From assembly GCA_964627255.1 (NCBI GenBank), contig CAZVIN010000023.1, positions 33,513 to 97,512 of the forward strand: 64,000 nucleotides of DNA. The letters are read 5' to 3'. This stretch comes from CALLJL01 sp964627255 (GTDB lineage: Bacteria > Acidobacteriota > Aminicenantia > Aminicenantales > CALLJL01). The position numbers and the translations under genes were made by a program. Within the stretch, counting starts at the first letter, position 1. Every line of letters begins with the position of its first letter. Below the pieces are notes generated by a model. That model saw only the letters and a list, made by a program, of their open reading frames with translations. It did no database searches and was not told the origin of the DNA. Below are positions 44,035 through 51,422 of this stretch, one piece after another.

Positions 44035-44495
44035 GGTCCCTCCTCGGCGGAACGCGTTTCCTTCAAGATTTTTTCCACTTGGTCAATAGTCACATGGGAA
44101 TGATAGACGCCGTCCACCACAACCACAGGCCCGATGGCACAACAGCCAAGGCAATTGACCGTTTCCAAGCTGAATTTTCGGTCGGCAGTAGTCTGGCCGG
44201 CGCGGATGTTTAGCCGCCGCTCCGCCTCCTCCACAATCTGCTTACCTCCTCGGACATGGCATGCTGTCCCTAAGCAGATGGTAACTGTATGTCGGCCTCT
44301 GGGTTCAAGAGCAAAGGCTTTATAAAAAGTAAGCACCCCGAAGACTTCAGCGGCCGAAATGCGCAACCGTTGGGCTATTTCTTCAACTAGGTCTACGGGG
44401 ATATAGCCATGTTGAGCTTGAACCCGGTGGAGGAGATGAATAAGGTCCTTTTGCTTTAACTCTAACCCTTGAAAAATTGCTTCCTTAGCCTCCAT
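44031..44495 (-). CDS. NuoE/HydC-type [2Fe-2S] subunit
   Basis: Small thioredoxin-like iron-sulfur subunit of 154 residues that accompanies NuoF/HydB. The N-terminal helical part carries QAQHGYIPVDLVEEIA and AAEVFGVLTFYKAF, and the [2Fe-2S] ligands are in CLGTACHVRGG and CLGCCAIGP. AAAGGGG precedes the ATG and lies across the alanine dehydrogenase stop region, nine bases away. Its four-base overlap with the NuoF-like gene supports a fixed complex. Confidence 0.93.
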   Translation of the reverse strand: MEAKEAIFQGLELKQKDLIHLLHRVQAQHGYIPVDLVEEIAQRLRISAAEVFGVLTFYKAFALEPRGRHTVTICLGTACHVRGGKQIVEEAERRLNIRAGQTTADRKFSLETVNCLGCCAIGPVVVVDGVYHSHVTIDQVEKILKETRSAEEGP

Positions 44496-44504
44496 TTTTC
44501 CCCT

Positions 44505-45617
44505 TTAATCAACACCCAATTCACTCCAGGGAAGGCTGAACCTCTCGGCAATGTTTTTCTTGGTTATACCTCCCCGAAAGAGATAAAGCCCCCGAGCCAA
44601 AGACCGGTCAAACTTGACGGCTTCATCAAGGCCCACTTCGCCAATCTCATGAAGGTAGCGAACCACCAAGTTAGAGAGAACTTTGGTCGAAGTCCGGCTG
44701 ACAGCAGAAGTAATGTTTGGGACGCAATAATGGATAACGCCTTCTTCAACATAAGTAGGATGGTCCAGGGTAGTTGGCCGCGAGGTTTCGATGCAGCCGC
44801 CATGGTCGATGGCTAAATCGATAATCACTGAACCATGTTTCATCGCTTTCACCATATCCCGCGTAATCATCACCGGTGCCCTTTCTCCCGGACGAAGCAC
44901 CGCACCGATGAGCACATCAGCTACTTTGGTCATGCGATTCAAGTTATACCGACTGCCCATAAGCGTTATGACCCGACCGGCGGTCATTTCTTCGATCCGG
45001 CGAAGCCGCTCCATGTTGTGCCCGAGAACTATGGTGTGAGCGCCGGCTCCAAGAAAAGCGCGGGTGGCGCTGCGGGCTAAAACACCGCTCCCCACGATGA
45101 CCACTGTCGCCGGGGGAACTGAAACCACGCCGCCCATTATCGTTCCCCGGCCGCCCTGGTTCGTCTGAAGATAATGACCAGCAATAAAGATGCACATCTG
45201 ACCGGCCACTTCCCCTAAGCTCTCGTAAAAAGGCAGGCTTTCGTCATCTTCTTGGATGATTTCATAACCAAGCATGGCCACCTTTTTGGCCAGCAACTCC
45301 TCAACGATGGATTTGCGGGCAATGGCTAAGTGTTGGAAGCCCATTATCACCTGTTCGGGCTTCACCATTCGGCATTCTTCCTGGTTAAGAGGCGAAACAT
45401 TCAGGACGACGTCAGAGCGACCAAAGACTTCTTCCTTGGTAAAAACAATTTGCGCCCCGCCGGCCACATAGTCCTCGTCACTATATCCAGCTCTCTGGCC
45501 AGCACCTGATTGAACAAAAACTTTGTATCCTTTTTCCACTAAGAAGGAAACACCGCTGGGAGTCAAAGCCGCCCGGTTCTCAATCTTGGCGCTTTCATTC
45601 ATAATCCCAACATTCAT
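44505..45617 (-). CDS. ald: Alanine dehydrogenase family protein, catalytic Lys absent
   Basis: Ald/PNT-family enzyme of 370 residues, expected to deaminate L-alanine to pyruvate, ammonium and NADH. The NAD site (VVIVGSGVLARSATRAFLGAG) and R15, H96 (FQHLA) and D271 (IDLAIDHGG), equivalent to the substrate-binding and catalytic residues of the tuberculosis enzyme, are present. Where classical Ald has KVKEP with catalytic Lys75, this protein has NVSP. Similar replacements occur in Bacteroidota-type Ald, which also share the IHYCVPN end, so activity may persist or the substrate may differ. The start was set at 45617 because GAGGAGG is right upstream; 34 further in-frame codons upstream look non-coding. 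It is the first gene of the redox operon. Confidence 0.85.
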   Translation of the reverse strand: MNVGIMNESAKIENRAALTPSGVSFLVEKGYKVFVQSGAGQRAGYSDEDYVAGGAQIVFTKEEVFGRSDVVLNVSPLNQEECRMVKPEQVIMGFQHLAIARKSIVEELLAKKVAMLGYEIIQEDDESLPFYESLGEVAGQMCIFIAGHYLQTNQGGRGTIMGGVVSVPPATVVIVGSGVLARSATRAFLGAGAHTIVLGHNMERLRRIEEMTAGRVITLMGSRYNLNRMTKVADVLIGAVLRPGERAPVMITRDMVKAMKHGSVIIDLAIDHGGCIETSRPTTLDHPTYVEEGVIHYCVPNITSAVSRTSTKVLSNLVVRYLHEIGEVGLDEAVKFDRSLARGLYLFRGGITKKNIAERFSLPWSELGVD

Positions 45618-45642
45618 TTCATCCTCCTCAAAAAGGTATGAT

Positions 45643-45671
45643 ATTCTATCAGAGATAGATAATTGAAACAA
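45643..45671 (-). promoter_or_regulatory. Promoter of ald-nuo-nfn operon
   Basis: Minus strand: TTGTTT, 17 bases, TAGAAT. Transcription would start about 20 bases before the ald ATG, with a good Shine-Dalgarno sequence in the leader. Confidence 0.5.
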
Positions 45672-45802
45672 TATATTAACAGTTGCCGATTGAGAATTTT
45701 CCAAAAAGGAAGCAGCCAAAGATAAAGAAGCTGAAGGGTGCGGCGTGGAATTGACCAGACTCTAATATAAGAAACCACGGCGACCGCTTCTCGATTTCGG
45801 AA

Positions 45803-45889
45803 AGGTGGCGATTACAGCCTCGGCTATGGGACTTTCGTGACGCTGACCCGGTCAAGACGCCCGCAAAGTCAGAGACCTTATTGCCACCT
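45803..45889. other. Candidate structured RNA/DNA element
   Basis: AGGTGGCGAT pairs with ATTGCCACCT (10 bp, one G-T) over about 67 bases that themselves contain GACTTT/AAAGTC, TGAC/GTCA and AGC/GCT stems. I compared it by eye with common riboswitches, SRP and tRNA and found no match. It lies upstream of the ald promoter, so it is not in the leader of that transcript. Confidence 0.3.
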
Positions 45890-45968
45890 CCTCGTAAAAT
45901 TGCCTTTTTATTTTAAAGTGACTCCTTGACCGCTGATAAACCTGGCCTGGCTCATCAATTTACCAGGC

Positions 45969-47666
45969 TTAGAATTGAGCTTCATAAACCCGTCGGCCGC
46001 CGACAATCGTCAAAAGAACCTTCACTTCCAGGATTTTTTCTGGCTCTAAGGAAAAAATGTTCTTATCCAGGACAACGAGGTCAGCCCATTTTCCCGGCTC
46101 TATTGTTCCTTTAAGGTTTTCGGCAAACTCAGCATAAGCGCCGCCAATAGTATAAGCCCGGACAGCTTCCTCCACACTGATTTTTTCCTCTGGAATCCAG
46201 CCTTGAGGGTGTTGGCCATCAACCGTCTGCCTGGTCACGGCCGCCCAGATGCCAGTCAGCGGGTTAAGCGGCGCGACTGTCCAATCAGACCCTGCGGCCA
46301 ATTTCACCTCCTTTTCGAGAAGCGAACGAAAGGCGTAGGTTGTTTTGGCTCTTTCGGCGCCAATTCTCTTCTCCGCCCAGCAGCCATCGTCGGCTAAATG
46401 GTAAGGCTGAACTGAAGCGATGACACCCAAGCGTCCTATTCGGGCAATATCCTCGGGTCGAAGATGCTGGGCATGCTCTAGGCGCCAGCGACGTTCCTTC
46501 GGCCCACTCTCCCGCATCACTTTTTCCATAATGTCCAGAATTAGGGCGTTCGCCTGGTCGCCAATAGCGTGAATCGCAACTTGTATTCCGAGGTGGTCAG
46601 CGCGACGGATTCTCTCTTCCATAATTCCTTCGGGGAACATCTGGCTATGGAGCAAGCCATGGCTTTCGGGTTGGTCAAGGTAAGGCTCAAAGAAAAGGGC
46701 TGTGCCGGCGCCAAGAGACCCGTCAACAAACCCTTTTAAACCGCAGAGTCGAAGAAAATCGTTACCAAAGGGGGGGCGCCAATGAAGCCGCTCCAAGACT
46801 TCAATTTCTGTTATTGGGATATAGAGTGAGACTCGACAGTTAAGCCCGGCCTCACGCTGTAACTCCTGATAAACCTCGAGATTAGCCGTCTCTCCCATAT
46901 CATGAACCGAGGTCACGCCATTCTTCAGAGCATGAAGAACGGCCGCCCGAGCCGCTTCGACTTTCTCGGCCAAGGAAGGGGCGGGAATATGACGGCCGAC
47001 TAAATCAATAGCGGCGTCGGTTAAAATTCCCGTTGGTTCGCTCGATTGCGGGTCTTTCTGGATTTCGCCGCCAACAGGAGAAGGAGTATGTCGGTCTATT
47101 TGGGCTATTTTTAAGGCTAAGCTATTAGCCAAAGCCATATGGCCATCATGACGGCTGATTAAAACCGGGTTCTCTGGCGTTACCGAGTCGATCCATTCCC
47201 GCCGCGGTAGCTCGGGCGGGCTTAATCGCTGGTGGTCCCAGTTTCCTTGGGTAATCCAGCGGCCGGGGCCAAGCCGTCGGGCCTCAGCCGCGATGCGGGC
47301 TACGAATTCTTGCCGACTTGTCACCTCGTTTAACTGGAGTTTCTGGAGGGCTAAACCTCCATCGAGGAAATGGGTGTGGCTGTCAATGAAACCGGGGAGA
47401 ACAAGAGCCTTCTTCAGGTCAAGCAGAGCCGTCTCTGACCCCGCCAATTTTTTTATCTCTCGGTTTGAGCCCACCGCCCAGATTTTATCCCCGCGAACCG
47501 CCACCGCTTCTACCCAGGGTCGAGCGTCATTACCTGTCCATATTTGACCATTAAGAAGCACTAAATCGACCATGGTTTTTCTCCCACAAGAAGCTACAAT
47601 AAAAATTGCCCAGCTGAAAAAAACTATCAGCCGCAGAAGTGGGGTCTCTGGCTTTCTAAGTTTCAT
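45969..47666 (-). CDS. Lipoprotein amidohydrolase, YtcJ-like (Amidohydro_3)
   Basis: Metal-dependent amidohydrolase of 565 residues anchored as a lipoprotein: lipobox V24-A-S-C27. The metal motif GFIDSHTHFLDGG and later HAIGDQAN (metal His) and AAGSDWTVAPL (metal Asp) are typical of the YtcJ / Amidohydro_3 group, most members of which have no defined substrate. After cleavage it would face the periplasm or the cell surface. It follows the MBL gene by 41 bases with AAGGA before the ATG. Peptide or amide scavenging would fit the surrounding gene content. Confidence 0.85.
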   Translation of the reverse strand: MKLRKPETPLLRLIVFFSWAIFIVASCGRKTMVDLVLLNGQIWTGNDARPWVEAVAVRGDKIWAVGSNREIKKLAGSETALLDLKKALVLPGFIDSHTHFLDGGLALQKLQLNEVTSRQEFVARIAAEARRLGPGRWITQGNWDHQRLSPPELPRREWIDSVTPENPVLISRHDGHMALANSLALKIAQIDRHTPSPVGGEIQKDPQSSEPTGILTDAAIDLVGRHIPAPSLAEKVEAARAAVLHALKNGVTSVHDMGETANLEVYQELQREAGLNCRVSLYIPITEIEVLERLHWRPPFGNDFLRLCGLKGFVDGSLGAGTALFFEPYLDQPESHGLLHSQMFPEGIMEERIRRADHLGIQVAIHAIGDQANALILDIMEKVMRESGPKERRWRLEHAQHLRPEDIARIGRLGVIASVQPYHLADDGCWAEKRIGAERAKTTYAFRSLLEKEVKLAAGSDWTVAPLNPLTGIWAAVTRQTVDGQHPQGWIPEEKISVEEAVRAYTIGGAYAEFAENLKGTIEPGKWADLVVLDKNIFSLEPEKILEVKVLLTIVGGRRVYEAQF

Positions 47667-47707
47667 TTTTATCTATCCTTCTTCCCTTAATTCTTTTAAT
47701 TCATAAT

Positions 47708-48520
47708 CTAATCTTTATCTTTTTCAGGCCATTTTTTTATCATCAAGTCAGTCCAGCGTTCCAAGTCGTGAGGCATAATGAGCCTCCCGCCATAATTGGC
47801 TCTGACCTCGGCGGCGATTTCTTGAAGAGAAAAGTCAACCTCCCCAAAAAAATGACAGGGGATGAGGCAAGGAATTTTAGCCTGGGCGGCTAATCGGCCG
47901 AGCTCATAGGCGTCGGTATGCACCTGCCTCAACTCAGGATAAAGTTCGAAGAAGCGCTTGGGTGCGGAAGCTTCATGGATGAGGACGTCGGCGGAGCGAG
48001 CTTCCTCCCAGAGGGGCGGGTGGGGCGGTGTATCACCAGAAAAAAGCCAGGTTTCTCGGGACGCGGGGAAGCTAAACCGGAAGGCAAGAGAAGATGAATG
48101 GTGGGGAGTGGGAATTGCCTTGAATTTTACACCTCCTGGCAAATCCTGCTCTTTTCCCGCCTCCAAGGGAAAGAGAGAGGTTCGGTATTTAAGCCGAGGC
48201 TGACGAAGCTCGAAGAGGTCAAGCAACTTGGCGGCAAAGGCCACGGTTTCTTCGGAGCCGTAGATAAAAAGCTCTTTCGCTTCGAGCAACAAACTGTGGA
48301 CAAAGGAGGGCAAGCCATAAATGTGGTCTGGATGGATGTGAGTTAAAAAAAGACAAGCAATTTCCTTGGGGTCTTCGCCGACCTTTTTTAGCTTATGGAT
48401 TATACCTCCTGGGCAATCAATAAGAAATCGCTCCTTTTCGGTCTTAATTAAAAAACTGGTATTATCTCGGCCGGCAGTAGCGGTTGCTCCTCCTGTCCCC
48501 AGGACGATTAGTTCCAGCAT
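47708..48520 (-). CDS. MBL-fold metallo-hydrolase, RNase Z-like
   Basis: Metallo-beta-lactamase-fold enzyme of 270 residues. It opens with LIVLGTGGATA and has the zinc motif THIHPDH, HHSSSLAFRF, FSGDTPP and a final PCHFF. Closest in layout to the RNase Z / AtsA-like group of ribonucleases and arylsulfatases, but without an obvious RNase Z exosite, so a general phospho- or sulfo-esterase is equally possible. ATG 48520 is preferred to the in-frame 48559 because the protein then starts at the conserved first strand and because a promoter -10 (48531-48536) lies between the two. Confidence 0.82.
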   Translation of the reverse strand: MLELIVLGTGGATATAGRDNTSFLIKTEKERFLIDCPGGIIHKLKKVGEDPKEIACLFLTHIHPDHIYGLPSFVHSLLLEAKELFIYGSEETVAFAAKLLDLFELRQPRLKYRTSLFPLEAGKEQDLPGGVKFKAIPTPHHSSSLAFRFSFPASRETWLFSGDTPPHPPLWEEARSADVLIHEASAPKRFFELYPELRQVHTDAYELGRLAAQAKIPCLIPCHFFGEVDFSLQEIAAEVRANYGGRLIMPHDLERWTDLMIKKWPEKDKD

Positions 48521-48530
48521 CGAAGAGGCC

Positions 48531-48559
48531 TTTATAAAAGAATAAAAAAAGAAAATCAA
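48531..48559 (-). promoter_or_regulatory. Promoter of MBL hydrolase, near-leaderless
   Basis: Minus strand: TTGATT, 17 bases, TATAAA; only ten bases separate the -10 from the ATG. It rules against the longer start at 48559. Confidence 0.5.
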
Positions 48560-48575
48560 CTTTCAGCGCTGATTA

Positions 48576-48604
48576 TTGACAGGGAAAAGGGGTTAAGCTA
48601 AAAA
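48576..48604 (+). promoter_or_regulatory. Promoter of efp
   Basis: Perfect TTGACA, 17 bases, TAAAAA. The leader is about 65 bases. It lies back to back with the MBL promoter. Confidence 0.45.
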
Positions 48605-48676
48605 ATAAATTGACTCCGGCTGACCCTAAAAACCACCGGGAATGAATTTTACTTACGGTGAATTTGAGGCGAGGAA

Positions 48677-49243
48677 ATGATTAACGCGACGCAAATCAGA
48701 AAAGGTATGATTCTTAAACTCGAAGGTGAGCTCTACAAAGTCTTGGAAGCCGTGCATGTAGCTCCGGGTAACTGGAAAGCCTGCGTCCAAACTAAACTCC
48801 GGCATTTAAAAAACCAGAATCTCTTGGATTATCGCTTCCGTTCTGAAGACCGGGTAGAACAGGCTTATTTAGAAGAAGTGGCGATGGAATTTCTCTACCA
48901 GGACGGCCATGAATATATTTTCATGAACCTGGAAACCTACGAACAGCTCTCGCTTTCTGAGGAGCTTATCGGCGAAGCGGTCAATTACCTAGTGCCTAAT
49001 GTTGTTTTTACTGTGGAAATCCACGAAGGCAAACCTGTCGGTGTCCGACCGCCCCTGACGGTGGACCTGAAGGTCAAGAAGACCGAACCTTATCTTAAAG
49101 GGGCCACTCAATCCGCCAGCGGCAAACCGGCAACCCTGGAAACTGGGCTGACAGTGGTCGTGCCTCAATTTATCAAAGAAGGGGACGTGGTGCGGATTGA
49201 TACGCGCGAAGATAAATACGTGGAAAGAGTTAAAACCGCCTAA
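48677..49243 (+). CDS. efp: Elongation factor P with unusual loop tip
   Basis: Relieves ribosome stalling at polyproline; 188 residues in three beta-barrel domains. The overall sequence (INATQIRKGMILK, LDYRFRSEDRVEQA, and the C-terminal GDVVRIDTRE) is clear EF-P. The loop that reaches the peptidyl-transferase centre reads P30-G-N32-W33-K34-A, so the position of the modified Lys/Arg (PGKGQ in E. coli) is Asn, with Lys two residues further. No modification gene (epmA, epmB, earP) is in the window. Its stop overlaps the stop of the convergent propeller gene by four bases. Confidence 0.93.
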   Translation: MINATQIRKGMILKLEGELYKVLEAVHVAPGNWKACVQTKLRHLKNQNLLDYRFRSEDRVEQAYLEEVAMEFLYQDGHEYIFMNLETYEQLSLSEELIGEAVNYLVPNVVFTVEIHEGKPVGVRPPLTVDLKVKKTEPYLKGATQSASGKPATLETGLTVVVPQFIKEGDVVRIDTREDKYVERVKTA

Positions 49244-51408
49244 AAGTTCTGCCAGAAGACGGCGCTATTACCATGTTTATCCTGGACTCGAATAACCACC
49301 ATTTTATCGGCGCCGGGCCTTAAACTGACCTTGGCTCGAAAACTCTCCCGCGGCCCGTCGCAAAGGCCGTCAACAGGAAAAAGCGCTCGCCAAGGTTCGG
49401 GCCGCACCAAAAATTCGGCTTTGCTAAGGGCTGAGCCGTTGTCTTCGGCTTCAAAGCTCAGTTCCAGCTCGTTTCCCTTAAGAGAAGCCAGCACATTTTT
49501 AATTATCGGCGGAGTATTATCGACGATAAAAGGAAGGCTAATTTTTTCGGCTTTTAGCTCCTGGGAAGGCGGGTTGGAGGGAGAATCCGAAGCCACCACC
49601 TTCAGTTCATAGACACCGTCAGGAAAGGTGGTGGCATCTAAGACATAAATAGTTTCACTCCAGTTATCAGCCAGAAGTCGCCAATCTGACTCCCCTTCTT
49701 TTCTTAAGTAAACCTGGAAAACAAGTTCGTCCCCGTTCTCGTCGTTGGCTTCCCAGCGAAATGTTTGATACCCCTTACGGACAACTTTGCGCGCCCCTAA
49801 GGAAACAATCCGTCCTTCCTCCCGGCCACTTTGGTCACTTTTTTTGACCGCGCTCAGACCCCAAATAACTTCTTCTTGGTCAAGCGGCTTGAGAAAAACT
49901 TCATTCGGCGCAAAAACTTCGAGGGATGTCAAGGTAGGCGGTAAGTTAGCGGGCAAATAAAAAAGTGTCAGGCGCTGGAGGACAGGCGAAGCATTGCCGG
50001 CCTGAGAGCGGAAAAGGGCTTTGATTTGTAAATAGCGAGCTTTGGGACTGAGAATTTGCTCTCCAATCTTTTGGTAGGGCGGCGACCAATCACTCCAGGT
50101 TTCATTGGGCCGGGAGGAATTTCCCGACCGCGATTGAAAGAGAAGGCTACAGCCGGCTGGAACCTCGGCTAACCACTCTAAACGCCCCCACAAGGCCGGG
50201 GTCGAGGATTCGAGAACTGGGCTAAGATACTCTCCTTCCAGAGATTGTTCCGTCAACAGAGAGCCAAGAACGGAAGGGTTATTGCCGAGGAAGAAAAGTT
50301 TATTGCCAAAGGTGAAAAGCTCATAGACTTGTTCAAACTGGCCTTGATAGACAAGACTCACTCGGTCTTCAGAATCAGCCGAATAAACCCGACCCTTCGC
50401 TCCTGTCCCGAAATAAAGCTTTTTTTCCTCTGGCCGAAAGGCCAGCGAATAAGCCATCTCTTCATTCGAAGACCACAATTTCTTGGCCAGGCCATCTGGC
50501 TTTATTTGATAAACTGCTCCTGGCTCCCGCGGCTCGGCGCCAGAGGCTGCGGTTACTGGTTTCTCGGCACCCGCCGCAATGACCGTAATCGACACGTCGG
50601 CGGCCGAGATAACCTTAGCCCCCGGTTGGGCTGGCTCTTTTGGCCGCGGCTTGGTGGGCGTTCCCGAAGTAGCGATATAAATATTTCCTGAGGAATCAGT
50701 GGTAATGGCCTTAATTTCTTCATAGGAACTCTCGTAAAGAAGGGCTGGCTTCCCACCAGCCTTGATGAAATACAAAGAGCCTGGACCGCCGCTACCAGCA
50801 TAAGTATCGCCCGAGGCCAAACGATGGAGGCAAAGGATATGAGTTTCCTCAGATTTAAAGAGAAGTTTGCCTTCCCCAAGAAGCGAAATCTCGTAGATAC
50901 CGCCTCTTTCCCCAACTGCCGCCAAGAGCGTCCCCTTTTCTGAAAAAAGGAGGTCCCAGATATATTTTTCTTCCGGATTAAAAAACGAATCGCCTTGACC
51001 GACGCCGGTGATGCGGTAAATTTTGCCGTTGGGTGAAGTACCAGCATAAAGTATTCCTTTAGAATCCAAGGCCAAACAGGTCACATCCATTTCCGGAGCC
51101 TGGAAATAAAGCTCAACCTTGCCCCCCTTCAGCCGATAAACCCGGCCGTTATGACCAGTTCCGAGATAAAGAGAGCCGTCAGGAGCGGCGACAAAGGAAA
51201 GATAAAAATCCTCGGCGGGGCCAGAAATACTTTCCACCTTGGGACCCAGAGAAAGGCGGCCTTCCGCAGAAAGACGAAGCGACTGGAGCTTGCCGCGGCT
51301 AAAATCTTCAAAACGGAGCAATTCCCATTTCTGAGTGGTTACTGCGGAAGCACTGAGTCCAAAGCCAAGAATTGAAACCGTCATGAGCCAGACTTGGAGC
51401 TTTCTCAT
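49240..51408 (-). CDS. Secreted beta-propeller-like protein of unknown function
   Basis: Exported protein of 722 residues. After a signal peptide ending SASA, repeated units of the kind DGSLYLGTGHNGRVYRL, KGILYAGTSPNGKIYRI and SGNIYIATSG suggest a beta-propeller over about 50-370; the rest (about 400-720) looks like fibronectin/cadherin-like beta domains (FRWEANDENGDELVFQVYL; IVDNTPP). A Pro/Lys-rich insertion with AGAEKP lies near 255-300. Such proteins are usually periplasmic or surface-exposed binding scaffolds; no catalytic site is evident. GAGGAG precedes the ATG. It follows the S55 peptidase gene by 14 bases. Confidence 0.7.
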   Translation of the reverse strand: MRKLQVWLMTVSILGFGLSASAVTTQKWELLRFEDFSRGKLQSLRLSAEGRLSLGPKVESISGPAEDFYLSFVAAPDGSLYLGTGHNGRVYRLKGGKVELYFQAPEMDVTCLALDSKGILYAGTSPNGKIYRITGVGQGDSFFNPEEKYIWDLLFSEKGTLLAAVGERGGIYEISLLGEGKLLFKSEETHILCLHRLASGDTYAGSGGPGSLYFIKAGGKPALLYESSYEEIKAITTDSSGNIYIATSGTPTKPRPKEPAQPGAKVISAADVSITVIAAGAEKPVTAASGAEPREPGAVYQIKPDGLAKKLWSSNEEMAYSLAFRPEEKKLYFGTGAKGRVYSADSEDRVSLVYQGQFEQVYELFTFGNKLFFLGNNPSVLGSLLTEQSLEGEYLSPVLESSTPALWGRLEWLAEVPAGCSLLFQSRSGNSSRPNETWSDWSPPYQKIGEQILSPKARYLQIKALFRSQAGNASPVLQRLTLFYLPANLPPTLTSLEVFAPNEVFLKPLDQEEVIWGLSAVKKSDQSGREEGRIVSLGARKVVRKGYQTFRWEANDENGDELVFQVYLRKEGESDWRLLADNWSETIYVLDATTFPDGVYELKVVASDSPSNPPSQELKAEKISLPFIVDNTPPIIKNVLASLKGNELELSFEAEDNGSALSKAEFLVRPEPWRALFPVDGLCDGPRESFRAKVSLRPGADKMVVIRVQDKHGNSAVFWQNF

Positions 51409-51422
51409 TTTTTCTCCTCAGG

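Larger units (their letters stand above)
45618..45968. other. Intergenic region between amidohydrolase and ald, no gene
   Basis: Holds the ald promoter (45643-45671) and the structured element (45803-45889). The remainder shows no coding frame. Confidence 0.55.

Noticed and set aside
45803..45889. Structured element as c-di-GMP, cobalamin, glycine or FMN riboswitch, or SRP RNA
   Set aside because: None of the conserved core sequences of these families could be found on either strand, and it lies upstream of the ald promoter.
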